NCBI RefSeq assembly: GCF_030689025.1
Contig: NZ_JAUYWA010000006.1
Coordinates: 94,518-158,517, forward strand
Source: Oceanobacter sp. 1_MG-2023
Lineage (GTDB): Bacteria > Pseudomonadota > Gammaproteobacteria > Pseudomonadales > Oceanobacteraceae
Length of the DNA stretch: 64,000 nt
Reading direction: 5' to 3'
Positions 29,601-40,916 of this stretch are shown here, in pieces. The position numbers and the translations under genes were made by a program. The notes under the pieces are model-generated. The model was given only the letters and a program-made list of their open reading frames with translations. It searched no databases and was not told the origin of the DNA. The first letter of the stretch is position 1. Each line of letters begins with the position of its first letter.

Positions 29601-29735
29601 GGATGGAATAAATTCCTTGCGGATGGTCAGCGACATCAGAAAGCCGCCAATGATCAATACGGCCATCAACAGGTTGGGCGCCACGCCATGGCGTGACATC
29701 CAGGCGATCGGGCCATTCCCCTGCGCCGCACTCAT
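26622..29735 (-). CDS. RND efflux pump, inner-membrane permease
   Basis: A 1037-residue AcrB/MexB-superfamily proton antiporter. N-terminal helix GVAPNLLMAVLIIGGFLMS, periplasmic porter domains, and TM4 with the paired aspartates of the proton relay in IVALGIVVDDAIIAGENIYEHM. The second half repeats the pattern (LMGIVALAGVVVNDSLILVDYANR). Substrate class is not readable. Start overlaps the adaptor gene by 4 bp. Third gene of an outer-membrane / adaptor / permease operon. Confidence 0.95.
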   Translation of the reverse strand: MSAAQGNGPIAWMSRHGVAPNLLMAVLIIGGFLMSLTIRKEFIPSYEADMIIVQVSYPGATPTEMEQGVVLPIENELAEVDGLKEINSTASQSSARVTIELDNGTDRQQAYQDVQQAVNRITTFPGQMETPSVSIASRNISVVEMAIFGPLDTFALKRLAERVKDELLSSAEISKVELTGTPDEEIHIEIPQSALQRYGLSLQDIATAVGKNAIEQSAGTVQTPGGDILVALDQRRYWAGEFNDIPVIADAGGVRLRLGDIAQVSEGFGDSRRLVTYDGQEAIRYDIYRSEQQTPLTVAAAVHEKLDEIRGWLPPGVKIVVTDDDGKTYNQRVGLLIKNAAIGLTLVLVLLSLFLEYRLAFWVTMGIPTAFLGALLLLPAVDMSINMISMFAFIVALGIVVDDAIIAGENIYEHMQKGMPFADAAVVGAKEVASPLAFAILTNVAAFLPLLALPGMMGKLFLAIPIVVISCFLISWLEALFILPSHLAHLKEKPESRLGQKMDALQLKVDGCLGRFIDRVYRPTLKVSLRNPGLTLAIALALGLTVLAWAFSGRMGFSMFPRLEGEFTVAAVELPSNAPFEQALDVRLQLEARLRDIVEPVEAAGTPLLLSIEGSINGSTIEVEARLVDSEIRPISAHEVAKRWRAAMGEIPGIRSITFDSERGGGPSGGRGLTVELRGNDIDLLAQASEDLSVFMSHLGNVKDVASSFTSGKPQWDVAINDLGRSLGLESDDVAMQVRAALYGARALRQQRQRNEVTVLVRLPQNERRYSADIERLMIRTTAGGYVPLAEVAVLEKTVSPSSISRRAGRQVVNVTADVEPRTQIPAVMTVLQEEAFVDLQAKYPSLDFDFRGRQADTRESMSVMQLYGLFSLLLIYVLLAIPFRSYGQPLLVMLVIPFGAAGAILGHIILGYGLSIISLMGIVALAGVVVNDSLILVDYANRIRAKRQLTALEAISEAGVRRFRPILLTTLTTFGGLAPMVFETSRQAQFITPMAVSLGFGILFTTFICLLVLPALYVLLDQLLSKLSGTAEPLNS

Positions 29736-30961
29736 GGTGTCACCTCTGGCTCACGACTGGAGGTGCCGTCGGCGGCTTCCACAGCCGCGCCAGTATCCGC
29801 CCGGTTGGCCAGCCGCACCGGCAAGCCTTCCGTTACACTGTCCAGCCGGTTAACCAGCAACTGATCATCCGGCTGCAGGCCCGCGCCAATCCAGGCCCGG
29901 GTCCGGCCCCGGTACAAGACCTCGGGGGTGCGCCGTACCATTTGGTTGTTGTTCACGACCCAGAGGCTGCCATCGTCATTCAGCTGCTGTAATGGCACGG
30001 TGACGCTATTGGGAATGGCCTTGCCTTGCAGCTCGACAGAGACAAAATCATTCAGCATCAACACCGGCTGGTCCGGGTCCTTGAGGCTCAGTGGATCACT
30101 CACGGCAACCATTAGCCGGGCCTGACGGTCACGCTCGTCGACGTCGGCCAACAGGTTCAGAATGCGGGCTTCGCGGCTCTGTTTACCCCAGCTGGGGTGA
30201 TAAAGCCGGATCGGGGCATCCACATCCAGCCAGGCCAGAAAATTGCGCGGCACTTTGACTTCGATCCAGAATTCATCGGTATTCACCAGTTCAAACAGCT
30301 CGACTGAACTGCTCACCTGACTGCCAACCGCCACATTGCGTGACAGTATCTGACCGTTAAACGGCATCGTCACACGGGTACGCGCCAGGTTCAGTCGGGC
30401 CTGGTCGGTCTCCGCCCTGGCACTGAGCAGCTTGGCCCTGGCACTGGCCAGCTGCGGTTCTCGTAACACCAGCGCCCGGTCGGCACCGGTCAGCTCTCGC
30501 TGCGCCAATTGGTATTCGTCGGCGGCCAGGGCGGACTGCCCCAGCTCCAGATCCAGATCGGCTTGCGCCTGAATGCGAGCCGCTTCGTATCGCTGCAACG
30601 CCAGCTCATAATCCCGTGGTTCAATGGTCAGCAGGCGCGCACCGGCCTTCAGGGTCGCTCCCGGCAATGCCTCGCTGGCCACCGAGACAACCCGACCGCT
30701 GACCTGGGCCTGCAGCAGGATTCGCTCTGCCGCTGACACCTGACCACCCGCCGTCCAGGTTGGCCGTCCGCCAGCGCCCGGGCGCTGCACTTCAACCAGT
30801 CGCGCCTGCACCACGGGTTTTACCCGCTCCGGCACCGGGGCGGTGGTCAGCACGATCCAGGCTGCCGCGCCTCCCAGTACAAGCACCAGCAGTACCAGCC
30901 AGACATTACCGGTTTGCTTGTGCAAGCCTGTGGGTTGTTTCATATTCCGGTTGTCCTTCAT
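29732..30961 (-). CDS. RND efflux adaptor (membrane-fusion protein)
   Basis: A 409-residue periplasmic adaptor anchored by an N-terminal hydrophobic helix (NVWLVLLVLVLGGAAAWIVL). A lipoyl half-motif (ILLQAQVSGRVVSVASEALPG), an alpha-hairpin, the second lipoyl half (TMPFNGQILSRNVAVGSQV) and beta-barrel domains follow. It links the permease to the outer-membrane channel. Start at 30961 was chosen because it overlaps the channel gene stop (ATGA) and has GGAG upstream; the longer frame (to 31048) lies inside the channel gene. Confidence 0.92.
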   Translation of the reverse strand: MKDNRNMKQPTGLHKQTGNVWLVLLVLVLGGAAAWIVLTTAPVPERVKPVVQARLVEVQRPGAGGRPTWTAGGQVSAAERILLQAQVSGRVVSVASEALPGATLKAGARLLTIEPRDYELALQRYEAARIQAQADLDLELGQSALAADEYQLAQRELTGADRALVLREPQLASARAKLLSARAETDQARLNLARTRVTMPFNGQILSRNVAVGSQVSSSVELFELVNTDEFWIEVKVPRNFLAWLDVDAPIRLYHPSWGKQSREARILNLLADVDERDRQARLMVAVSDPLSLKDPDQPVLMLNDFVSVELQGKAIPNSVTVPLQQLNDDGSLWVVNNNQMVRRTPEVLYRGRTRAWIGAGLQPDDQLLVNRLDSVTEGLPVRLANRADTGAAVEAADGTSSREPEVTP

Positions 30962-32433
30962 GGTTGTGATTCTCCAGCATCCGCCCCGGTGAAATCGCCG
31001 TGACTGACCGATCGATACAATTGAATACGGTATTGCAACTGCTGCCATTGGCCATCGAGTACTGTTTGCTCCAGCGCCAGTACGTCCTGTTGAACGTTGA
31101 GCAACGCCAGAAAATCCCCCACCCCGCGCCGATAGCGCGCCAGCTGGAAGGCTTCTGTTTTACGGGCCAGGTGTAATTGTTTGACCAGGCTGGCCAGCTG
31201 GTCACTGGCCTGTTGTTCCTGCACCAGGAGTTGCTGCACGGTCTGGGCTGCCGCCAACAAGGTTTGCTGATAATCCGCCACCGTCGCCTGCACTCCCGCT
31301 TCCGACGCGGTCACCGCTGCGCGGCGACGGCCACCATCCAGCAGGGGTGCGACCAGACCCGCCGCCAGATTCCCTACCCAGTTATCAAAGATATCGGCCA
31401 GATTGGCGTCGGATGCCGAATAAGACGCCGACAGCGTCAGCCTTGGATAGCGGTTGGCAATGGCTGCCGCCAGCGCGGCATTCGCCGATTGCAAGGCAAA
31501 CCAGGATTGCTGCACATCTGGCCGTTGTTGCAAGGCTGACAGAGAAACACGGGGGGATGAAGACGGCAGTCGTGGCAACGGCCGTGGTGGCATGGCGGCC
31601 AATTCAGGAACAAGCTCACTCTGCAGCCAGTCGCTGCGACCCAGCCAGACCGCCAGTTGCTGCTGATAGATAATTTGCTGGGCCTGATCAGCACTCAAAC
31701 TGGCGGAGAGATTTTCCAACAATTGCTGTTGTTGCCAGACATCTGAAATAGCCACCTGCCCACGATTGAATCGCACTTCGGTGATAGCCAACGCCGAGCG
31801 AACCCGCTGTTGTTGCTGGCTTAGCAACTGGATACGACCTTGTTGCCGCAACCAGCCAAACCAGGCCTGGGCGACTTCTCCTGCAAGCGTATTGGCTGCT
31901 ACCCGCACACTGGCTGCACTGGCCAGGGCATCCAATTGACCTTGCTGTTCCAGCGCACTGATCCGCCCCCAGAAATCTACTTCATAGGCAGCCGATAACC
32001 CGGCCTGCCAGCGATTGGTACCGGCATCCGGCCCAAATGAGCGGCTGCGCGACAAACTCGCATCCAGGGTAGGAAACTGTTCCGCCCCGGCCTGCCGGGC
32101 CAACGCCTGACTTTGTTGCAGCCGGGCCCAGGCGGATTGCAGGGTAAAATTATTCGCCAGGCTGTCTTCAATCAGACGATTGAGCATCTGATCATCAAAG
32201 GATTGCCACCAGCGGTCCGTGACCGCCTGCCCGGCAGCAACAGCCGTGGGAGAGGTACTGGCAACAGGTTCAGCCAGCCCGGAAAAGGTCATCGGCTCAG
32301 GCTGAACCGGCTCAATCGAACTGCAGCCAGCCACCGCAGTGACCAGCAACAGCAGCAGTCCCGACCGCTTGCGGCTTTTGGAACCCGCAGTGACATACGA
32401 TCCAACATCCCTCACCCAGTATCTCCCTGGCAA
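30958..32433 (-). CDS. RND outer-membrane channel lipoprotein (OprM/NodT type)
   Basis: 491 residues with a signal peptide and lipobox (LVTAVAGC). Then the TolC-like duplicated helical-barrel architecture: LIEDSLANNFTLQSAWARLQ, ASAASVRVAANTLAGEVAQAWF in the first half, VSLSALQQRPDVQQS at the classic family position, and a C-terminal helix repeat. First gene of the operon with the adaptor and permease. About 200 bp separate it from hpt. Confidence 0.93.
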   Translation of the reverse strand: MPGRYWVRDVGSYVTAGSKSRKRSGLLLLLVTAVAGCSSIEPVQPEPMTFSGLAEPVASTSPTAVAAGQAVTDRWWQSFDDQMLNRLIEDSLANNFTLQSAWARLQQSQALARQAGAEQFPTLDASLSRSRSFGPDAGTNRWQAGLSAAYEVDFWGRISALEQQGQLDALASAASVRVAANTLAGEVAQAWFGWLRQQGRIQLLSQQQQRVRSALAITEVRFNRGQVAISDVWQQQQLLENLSASLSADQAQQIIYQQQLAVWLGRSDWLQSELVPELAAMPPRPLPRLPSSSPRVSLSALQQRPDVQQSWFALQSANAALAAAIANRYPRLTLSASYSASDANLADIFDNWVGNLAAGLVAPLLDGGRRRAAVTASEAGVQATVADYQQTLLAAAQTVQQLLVQEQQASDQLASLVKQLHLARKTEAFQLARYRRGVGDFLALLNVQQDVLALEQTVLDGQWQQLQYRIQLYRSVSHGDFTGADAGESQP

Positions 32434-32632
32434 TTAAACGGCAAATGGGGCACAACCAGACAGAAGTGATATCACCGCCGTGAGGCAAAACGCCGCTTCA
32501 GACACAGTTATTTTTTGAAAAGTTCCGTCAATAATAACGGTTAACTATCTGACACATCACCAGTACAAACAGCCGTTTGCCAATCACAACGAATAACGGT
32601 TATTCCCCTTGTTATGGCAGGCCAACAGCCGG

Positions 32633-33196
32633 TTACAGACCCTTAACCGCATAGATGCCCGGCAAATTACGCCAGAAGCCACGGTAATCCATACCACAAC
32701 CAAAGACATAACGGTCTTCAACTTCCATACCGGCGTAATCAACGGTCAGTTCATCGGTTTTGCGATCATGCCGCTTATCGACCAAAACGGCGGTGAGCAC
32801 CTCTTTGGCACCCTGTTGACGACAGGCTTCAACGACGGCCGCCAGGGTATGACCTTCATCAAAAATATCGTCCAGAATCAATACCGTACGATCCGTCATT
32901 GGTATCGATGGCGGTGCTTGCCACTGCAGTTCGGTACTGCCTGTCACATCACCGCGATAACGGGTAGCGTGCATATAGCCAACCTCAAGCGCAAACGGCA
33001 GCCGGGGCAATAACCGCCCGGCCAGTACCAGACCACCATTCATAATGGTATAGACCACAGGAACCGTATCTTGCAGGCGCTCAGTCAGATCAGCGGCGAG
33101 CTGATTGATCGCGTCGTCCACTTGCTCCGGGGTTTTCAGTAAGTCCGCTTCTTGCAATACAGTATCCAGCTGATCTTTTGTCAGTGTCTCACTCAT
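32633..33196 (-). CDS. hpt: Hypoxanthine-guanine phosphoribosyltransferase
   Basis: A 187-residue purine-salvage enzyme joining hypoxanthine or guanine to PRPP. The PRPP-binding signature VLILDDIFDEGHTLAAV is clear. YTIMNGGLVLAGRLLPRL near residue 50 forms the flexible-loop region, and VEDRYVFGCGMDYRGFWRNL is typical of the Pseudomonas-type Hpt. Monocistronic, convergent with the RND operon promoter region. Confidence 0.95.
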   Translation of the reverse strand: MSETLTKDQLDTVLQEADLLKTPEQVDDAINQLAADLTERLQDTVPVVYTIMNGGLVLAGRLLPRLPFALEVGYMHATRYRGDVTGSTELQWQAPPSIPMTDRTVLILDDIFDEGHTLAAVVEACRQQGAKEVLTAVLVDKRHDRKTDELTVDYAGMEVEDRYVFGCGMDYRGFWRNLPGIYAVKGL

Positions 33197-33335
33197 GGAG
33201 GCTTCTCGGCATGTCAGTAAAAAACCGGCATAGTAACACGCGGCCAGAACGGCGAAACCTGCCGATCTATTCTTCTGGCACTGATATCAAACCATTGGCT
33301 ATCAACGTCATTCAGCACGACAGGGAACTTGGCTT

Positions 33336-33977
33336 ATGTACTTTTTTCGTCATACCTCACAGCACCACCCTCACTCTCTGCGCCACTGGCAATCCGGCCT
33401 GCGATGCAGCGCATTGGCACTGCTGCTATCCGGCTGTGCCAGCTACCCGTCATCAGTCGCAGTACCTGACCCCGACATGTTGCCGTCATTGCAACAGATA
33501 CAAGCCAACCCGGAGCAATACCAACATCAAACCGTTGTGTTGGGCGGGCAAATTATCAGTGTTATCAATGGTGATCAGCACACTACGCTGGAGATATTGC
33601 AGCGCCCGCTGTGGGATTCTGGCCAGCCGCGTTCAGACAGCGACCGTTCCGATGGCCGCTTTCGGGCCGAGTTCGATTATTTTATTGACCCGGAAACCTA
33701 CCAGTCCGGCCGGTTAGTTACCGTTCGGGGGCAGCTGACCGGTATGGATGAAGGGCATATTGGTGAGCATCCCTATCGTTTTGCCCATATCCAGGCCGAT
33801 GGCATCGAGCTTTGGCGCAAAACATCAGCCCCTGAGGTCCGCTATCACTTTGTCTGGGGAGTAGGGCCCTATTACGGCTACCCCTATCCCTACCGCAGCG
33901 CGGTTATTACCGGTGCCAAACCGCTCAAGCATCCTGTCCCCAAACACCCCGCCCACCCCAAGGCCAGCACGCCCTGA
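33336..33977 (+). CDS. Slp-family outer-membrane lipoprotein
   Basis: 213 residues with a signal peptide and lipobox LLLSGCAS. The body matches Slp: QQIQANPEQYQHQTVVLGGQI, then FDYFIDPETYQSGRLVTVRGQLTG. In E. coli Slp is a starvation- and acid-stress-inducible lipoprotein of unknown biochemical role. The C-terminal tail (PYYGYPYPY, then KHPVPKHPAHPK) is Pro/Tyr/His-rich and of low complexity. Confidence 0.88.
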   Translation: MYFFRHTSQHHPHSLRHWQSGLRCSALALLLSGCASYPSSVAVPDPDMLPSLQQIQANPEQYQHQTVVLGGQIISVINGDQHTTLEILQRPLWDSGQPRSDSDRSDGRFRAEFDYFIDPETYQSGRLVTVRGQLTGMDEGHIGEHPYRFAHIQADGIELWRKTSAPEVRYHFVWGVGPYYGYPYPYRSAVITGAKPLKHPVPKHPAHPKASTP

Positions 33978-35240
<1,263 letters not shown>

Positions 35241-35247
35241 CCAGCCG

Positions 35248-36201
35248 ATGACAAGCACAGACACAGAACAGACCATCCCCCAGGCAAACGATATTCTGAT
35301 CTGCCCGGTTTGCCAGCAACCCTTACCGGAACTGGCAGGCGCTACTGACAAACACGGTGCCGCCCGCAGCCGGGGCTGTGCCAATGGCCACAGTTTTGAC
35401 CGCGCCCGCCAGGGCTATTTTAACCTGTTACTGGTCAACCAGAAGCGTTCGCTCAATCCCGGCGACAATATTGAAATGGTCAGGGCCAGACAACAGTTTC
35501 TCAACGGCGGTTATTATCAAGCCATTGCTGATGCCATCAACACCGCCCTGATCCCGGTATTGGCAGACCGGGCAAACACGTCTGCCTCCCAGACACTCCA
35601 TATTGCCGACAGCGGTTGTGGTGAAGGCTATTACACCGCCTCACTGGCGCAACAACTGACCGCCAACCATATCCACCACCATCTGTACGGCATCGATATT
35701 TCACGGGATGCAGTCCGTACCGCCTGCCAACGCAGCAAGCAGATTGACTGGCTGGTGGCCAGTGGCAGTCGCCTGCCGTTCCAGCCTGGCAGCCTCGACG
35801 CCATACTCAGTGTGTTTACCCCGACCATGGCTGACCGCTGGGCGGAATTGCTCAAACCCGAAGCACCTGTCTGGCTGGTTACACCGGCACAGCAACACCT
35901 GCAAGAACTCCGGCAGCACATTTATACCGACGTTCGCAGCGACAGTTACGATCCAACTGATGACATGATAAAACAGGGATTTGAGCGGGTTGGCAGCAGC
36001 GAGCACAGCAGCCAGGTATTTATTCCGGCCGCCGCCCTCCCCGACCTGCTTACCATGACACCACATGGCTGGCGCATTACCGCCGAAAAACGTCAACAGG
36101 TACTGGCCCTGAATGGTCTGGAACTGACTATTAGTGTCCGTATCTCGCAATTTTCAGCGCATTCATCAAACGATCAACCCGCACCGGCAGAGAACATATA
36201 A
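35248..36201 (+). CDS. rlmA: 23S rRNA (guanine-N1)-methyltransferase
   Basis: A 317-residue SAM-dependent enzyme methylating G745-equivalent of 23S rRNA. The N-terminal zinc knuckle (ICPVCQQPL...GCANGHSFD) is followed by the RlmA motif ARQGYFNLLLVNQKRS and GDNIEMVRARQQFLNGGYY, and by the SAM site IADSGCGEGYYT. Starts 7 bp after dapE without its own clear Shine-Dalgarno, so coupling is likely. Confidence 0.93.
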   Translation: MTSTDTEQTIPQANDILICPVCQQPLPELAGATDKHGAARSRGCANGHSFDRARQGYFNLLLVNQKRSLNPGDNIEMVRARQQFLNGGYYQAIADAINTALIPVLADRANTSASQTLHIADSGCGEGYYTASLAQQLTANHIHHHLYGIDISRDAVRTACQRSKQIDWLVASGSRLPFQPGSLDAILSVFTPTMADRWAELLKPEAPVWLVTPAQQHLQELRQHIYTDVRSDSYDPTDDMIKQGFERVGSSEHSSQVFIPAAALPDLLTMTPHGWRITAEKRQQVLALNGLELTISVRISQFSAHSSNDQPAPAENI

Positions 36202-36301
36202 AAGATCCTCGTTTAATAGCATCAAGCGGTTTGAAAGCCCCCCATCAACCGGGTAGCATTCAGTTTATTAATGACCTGCAACAACGGCAGCCACGCCTCG
36301 C

Positions 36302-36742
36302 ATGACCGATATTCTTTTTTATGTACTGGCCGCGACCACCATCGACGAGCAACAGCACTTTGTCTGTCGTTTGACCGAAAAAGTCCTGGCCCAGGGCAAG
36401 CATATTTATATCCATACCGGTTCTCGCAGCCATGCCGAGCAACTGGACCGGCAGCTGTGGGCGTTTCGTCATACCGCTTTTGTGCCACACAGCCTGGTCG
36501 ATGAACAACGACCCGTAAGCCAAAGCCCGGTACATATAGGCTGGCAAGATGCGCCGACAGAGCAGCATGACGTACTGATTAACCTGAACGACCAACTGCC
36601 ATCTTTTTTTGGCCGTTTTGATCGACTGGTCGAAGTTGTTATCCAGCAGGATGACGTACTGGGACATACCCGCGACCATTTCCGTTTTTTGCGTGACAGG
36701 GGCTACCCCATTACTCACCAGGATATGAGACTACGCACATGA
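36302..36742 (+). CDS. holC: DNA polymerase III chi subunit
   Basis: 146 residues matching HolC: DILFYVLAATTIDEQQHFVC, LTEKVLAQGKHIYIHTGS, and NLNDQLPSFFGRFDRLVEVV. Chi connects the clamp loader to single-strand-binding protein. Holliday/leucyl-aminopeptidase genes, the usual neighbours of holC, are absent; here it is followed by valS two genes on, a common arrangement. Overlaps the next gene by 4 bp. Confidence 0.92.
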   Translation: MTDILFYVLAATTIDEQQHFVCRLTEKVLAQGKHIYIHTGSRSHAEQLDRQLWAFRHTAFVPHSLVDEQRPVSQSPVHIGWQDAPTEQHDVLINLNDQLPSFFGRFDRLVEVVIQQDDVLGHTRDHFRFLRDRGYPITHQDMRLRT

Positions 36743-37689
36743 GTACCGACAACGATTCGCGTAACTTACTCGACGAACTGGAAACCTTGCAGCGCGTCCT
36801 CGACGATGCCGCTGGTGAGCAAATTGACCTTGAGCAAGCCTTGACTCAGCTGAATACTGTCGACGATGTCCCGGTATTGAGCGACCTGTTCAGCCAGGAT
36901 GAACCGCCGGTATTACGCAATATCAATCCGCCAAACAAGCGTCCTCCTCATCTGTCCGCTGTCAAAAGTCCGGAAGCGGATAGCCAACCCCGAATTGTCG
37001 CCAGCGACATTCTGGAATACTTGCGTCAGGAAATGGTACGCAAGAACGAATCCGACCACAGCTCCGATACCCTCGATGCCATTTTTGGCCCGGTCGAAGA
37101 TAACTACCCGGCACCTGAAAACCTGCATATTGAGCCGGTCGCCCTCAAACCAGTCCAGTCTGATACACCGACGCACAAGCCAGCAGCCCAACCCGCCGCT
37201 GCCCCAGACCCGGCCAGCACAACCTCCAGCGTCACCTCCGGCACGGACACCATCCCGACGCTCACCGAGAGCAATATCCCGCAAGACGCCATCACACCGG
37301 CACCACAACAACCGGAATCCCCCACTCTGGAGCCCCTGCATTTTGAACCGGAACCGGAAGCACCAGTCCTGCCCGAGTCTCCAGCAGCTGACGCTGACGT
37401 GCCGGAGATAGCTGCCAAGATATCGTCCAACCCGTTTTTGCCGCAGTCGATACTGGACCGCCTCACCTCCGAGCGTCTGGCGGCCCAACACAGTGCCGAA
37501 GAAGCACACCGCACCATGCAACGGGTGACAGAGCAAAAACAACAGCGTGACTCCGATGCCATCGCCCTACTGGGGGCCACCGAGAAGAAGCAACTGATCG
37601 AGTCCCTTGTCGATGAGCTGACTCCAGTGATCCAGGCCCGCCTGCGCGAAAAACTGCGTAATATCCTGATGAGCAAACCTCGCGACTGA
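36739..37689 (+). CDS. Acidic, proline-rich protein between holC and valS
   Basis: 316 residues of unknown function. Three parts: an acidic N-terminal helical segment (NLLDELETLQRVLDDAAGEQ), a Pro/Ala/Glu-rich unstructured middle (about 120-230), and a charged C-terminal helical segment with AAQHSAEEAHRTMQRVTEQ and LIESLVDELTPVIQARLREK. The order helix, proline-rich linker, C-terminal helices is reminiscent of PopZ-type scaffold proteins, but sequence similarity is not strong enough to claim that. Translationally coupled to holC (ATGA). Confidence 0.75.
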   Translation: MSTDNDSRNLLDELETLQRVLDDAAGEQIDLEQALTQLNTVDDVPVLSDLFSQDEPPVLRNINPPNKRPPHLSAVKSPEADSQPRIVASDILEYLRQEMVRKNESDHSSDTLDAIFGPVEDNYPAPENLHIEPVALKPVQSDTPTHKPAAQPAAAPDPASTTSSVTSGTDTIPTLTESNIPQDAITPAPQQPESPTLEPLHFEPEPEAPVLPESPAADADVPEIAAKISSNPFLPQSILDRLTSERLAAQHSAEEAHRTMQRVTEQKQQRDSDAIALLGATEKKQLIESLVDELTPVIQARLREKLRNILMSKPRD

Positions 37690-37949
37690 TACTCTGGCTC
37701 CCGAACTGCCAGGCCATACGCCCAGACCCGCGCGTGGCCTGGGCTTCACTGAACGAACTTCACTGGCCAACCATTCCACCACACCCCCAGCAACTCACCC
37801 TGAAAACACATCCGGCCCATCCAGCGGCTGAACACGCGCCACGATTCCGCTATACTGGCCGCCATTTTTTATCGTTTAATCAGTCGCTTGCCAATCTACC
37901 CGGCTACCCGGATGGCATGCCGCACCACCATTGAGATCACACCGCCGCC

Positions 37950-40916
37950 ATGGACAAGACCTACAAGCCCGACGCCATCGAACAAACCTGGTACCAAGAA
38001 TGGGAAGCCAAAGGCTACTTCAAGCCCTATCAGGACGGCCTGGATGGCGAAGGCTACTCCATCATGATTCCACCGCCGAACGTCACCGGCTCCCTGCATA
38101 TGGGCCACGCGTTCCAGCACACCATTCAGGACGCCCTCACCCGTTATCACCGCATGCTGGGCAAAAAAGCCCTGTGGCAGGTCGGTACCGATCACGCTGG
38201 TATCGCCACCCAGATGGTGGTTGAACGCAAACTGGCAGCTGAAGGCCAACCAGATCGCCACGAACTGGGCCGTGAAAAATTCCTCGAAAAAGTCTGGGAG
38301 TGGAAAAACCAGTCCGGTGGCACCATCACCCGTCAAATGCGCCGCCTCGGCAACTCCGTCGACTGGGACACCGAACGCTTCACCATGGACGACGGCTTCT
38401 ACAAAGCCGTACAAGAAGTGTTTATCCGCTTGCACAAAGAAGGCCTGATCTATCGCGGCAAACGTCTGGTCAACTGGGACCCGAAACTGCACACCGCCAT
38501 TTCGGATCTCGAAGTTGAGAACAAGGAATCCAAGGGCAGCATGTGGCACCTGCGCTACCCGCTGGCCGATGGCGAGACCTGCACCGACGCCGATGGCAAC
38601 ACCCAGAACTATATTGTGGTCGCCACAACACGTCCGGAAACCATGCTCGGAGACACCGGTGTTGCGGTTAACCCGGAAGACCCGCGCTACCAGCACCTGA
38701 TTGGCAAATTTATTGAACTGCCGCTGGTGGGTCGCCGCATCCCGATCGTCGGTGATGAACACGCCGATATGACCAAGGGCACCGGTTGCGTCAAAATCAC
38801 CCCGGCGCACGACTTTAACGACTGTGAAGTGGGCAAGCGCTGCGGCTTGCCGATGATCAACATCCTCACCTTCAACGCCGATATTCGCGACGAAGCCCAG
38901 GCGTTTAACAGCGACGGCTCGGTCAACACCGAAGTCGACACTCATATTCCGGAAAAATACCGGGGCATGGAACGCTTCGCCGCCCGCAAAGCCATCGTTG
39001 CCGACTTCGACGAACTGGGCCTGCTCGATGCCATCAAGGACCACGACCTCACTGTGCCCTACGGCGACCGCGGCGGCGTCGTCATTGAGCCAATGCTCAC
39101 CGACCAATGGTACGTCGATGCCAAAACCCTGGCCAAACCGGCCATCGAAGCGGTCGAAAATGGCGATATCCAGTTTGTACCGAAAAACTACGAAAACATG
39201 TACTTCAGCTGGATGCGCGATATCCAGGACTGGTGCATCTCCCGCCAGCTCTGGTGGGGCCATCGCATCCCGGCCTGGTACGACACCGAAGGCAACGTCT
39301 TTGTTGGTCACGATGAAGCCGAAGTACGCGCCCAGAACCACCTCGCCGACGATGTTGAACTGACGCAAGACAACGACGTGCTCGACACCTGGTTCTCCTC
39401 TGCCCTGTGGACCTTTGGCACCCTTGGCTGGCCCAATATCGACGACAAGGAAGTGGCTCGTCGACTGGCCGACTTCCACCCGACCGATGTACTGGTGACC
39501 GGCTTCGATATCATCTTCTTCTGGGTTGCCCGCATGATCATGATGACCATGCACTTCTGTAAAGACGACGACAACAAGCCCCAGGTGCCGTTCAAGACCG
39601 TCTATGTTACCGGCCTGATCCGCGACGAAGTTGGCCAGAAAATGTCCAAATCCAAGGGCAACGTCCTTGACCCGCTGGACATGATCGATGGCATCAGCCT
39701 CGATGAGCTGATGGAAAAACGCACCGGCAATATGATGCAGCCCAAGCTGGCGGAAAAAATCGGCAAGCGCACCCAAAAAGAATTCCCCGATGGCATCGCC
39801 CCCCACGGCACCGATGCCCTGCGCTTCACCCTGGCAGCCATGGCCTCCACCGGCCGCGATATCAACTGGGACATGAAACGCCTGGAAGGTTATCGTAACT
39901 TCTGCAACAAGCTGTGGAATGCCTCGCGCTACGTCATGCTCTCCATCGCTGGCGAAGAAGCCGTCGAAGCCGCGGCCGCCAACAACACCGCCATTGCCAT
40001 CACCGACGACATGCTGGCCGCCTGCGGTGCCACCGGCGAAGCCGCAGCCCTGAGTCTCGCCGACCGCTGGATTATCTCGCGCCTGCAACGCACCGAAGCC
40101 GAAGTCCGTCGCCATATGGACCAATACCGCTTCGATATGGCCGCCCAGGCACTGTACGAATTTATCTGGAACGAATACTGCGACTGGTATCTGGAGTTGT
40201 CCAAACCCGTACTGTGGGACAAAAACGCCAGCGCCGAGATTCGTCGCGGCACCCTTGGCACCCTTGTACGCGTGCTGGAAGCCACCCTGCGTCTGGCCCA
40301 CCCCATTATTCCGTTCATCACCGAAGCCGTCTGGCAGCAAGTGAAAGACCTCGCTGGCAAAGGCGGGCCTGACTCCAGCGCCTCCATAATGCTGGCCGAC
40401 TACCCGGTCCCCCAGGAAGCCCTGATCGATACCGAAGCCGAAGCCGATATCGAATGGCTACAGGGTGTTATCACGGCGGTACGTAACATTCGTGCAGAAA
40501 TGAACATTGGCCCCAGCAAGGAACTCGACCTGTTGTTAAAAGACGGCAATGACGACGACTTCCGCCGCGCCGACGACAACCAGACCTTCCTTGCCAAGCT
40601 GGCCAAACTCAGCAGCATCACCTGGGTCAACGACGGCGACACCGTCCCCATGGCCACCACCCAACTGGTTGGCCATATGGAAGTGCTGGTACCCATGGCC
40701 GGACTGATCGACAAAGACAAGGAAATCGCCCGCCTAGGCAAAGAAGAAGAACGCCTGGGCAAAGAAATTGGCCGCATCAGCAACAAGCTGAACAACGCCG
40801 GTTTTGTCGCCAAGGCCCCGGCTGCCGTGATTGAAAAAGAGAAAGACAAGCTGACCGGTTACGAACGCGATCTGGGCAAGATCAAGGAACAGATCGAAGC
40901 CATCAAGGCGCTGTAA
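37950..40916 (+). CDS. valS: Valyl-tRNA synthetase
   Basis: A 988-residue class I synthetase charging tRNA-Val. HIGH-type motif [13 protein letters not shown] near residue 47, KMSKSKGN at about 557, the CP1 editing domain between them ([22 protein letters not shown]-type [12 protein letters not shown]), anticodon-binding helices, and the C-terminal coiled coil ([16 protein letters not shown]). Full length for the family. Confidence 0.98.
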   Translation: MDKTYKPDAIEQTWYQEWEAKGYFKPYQDGLDGEGYSIMIPPPNVTGSLHMGHAFQHTIQDALTRYHRMLGKKALWQVGTDHAGIATQMVVERKLAAEGQPDRHELGREKFLEKVWEWKNQSGGTITRQMRRLGNSVDWDTERFTMDDGFYKAVQEVFIRLHKEGLIYRGKRLVNWDPKLHTAISDLEVENKESKGSMWHLRYPLADGETCTDADGNTQNYIVVATTRPETMLGDTGVAVNPEDPRYQHLIGKFIELPLVGRRIPIVGDEHADMTKGTGCVKITPAHDFNDCEVGKRCGLPMINILTFNADIRDEAQAFNSDGSVNTEVDTHIPEKYRGMERFAARKAIVADFDELGLLDAIKDHDLTVPYGDRGGVVIEPMLTDQWYVDAKTLAKPAIEAVENGDIQFVPKNYENMYFSWMRDIQDWCISRQLWWGHRIPAWYDTEGNVFVGHDEAEVRAQNHLADDVELTQDNDVLDTWFSSALWTFGTLGWPNIDDKEVARRLADFHPTDVLVTGFDIIFFWVARMIMMTMHFCKDDDNKPQVPFKTVYVTGLIRDEVGQKMSKSKGNVLDPLDMIDGISLDELMEKRTGNMMQPKLAEKIGKRTQKEFPDGIAPHGTDALRFTLAAMASTGRDINWDMKRLEGYRNFCNKLWNASRYVMLSIAGEEAVEAAAANNTAIAITDDMLAACGATGEAAALSLADRWIISRLQRTEAEVRRHMDQYRFDMAAQALYEFIWNEYCDWYLELSKPVLWDKNASAEIRRGTLGTLVRVLEATLRLAHPIIPFITEAVWQQVKDLAGKGGPDSSASIMLADYPVPQEALIDTEAEADIEWLQGVITAVRNIRAEMNIGPSKELDLLLKDGNDDDFRRADDNQTFLAKLAKLSSITWVNDGDTVPMATTQLVGHMEVLVPMAGLIDKDKEIARLGKEEERLGKEIGRISNKLNNAGFVAKAPAAVIEKEKDKLTGYERDLGKIKEQIEAIKAL

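Noticed and set aside
37896..40340. An 814-codon open frame antisense to valS
   Set aside because: It lies wholly opposite valS, is Gly/Val/His/Phe-rich in the way antisense frames of GC-biased genes are, and has no family resemblance.
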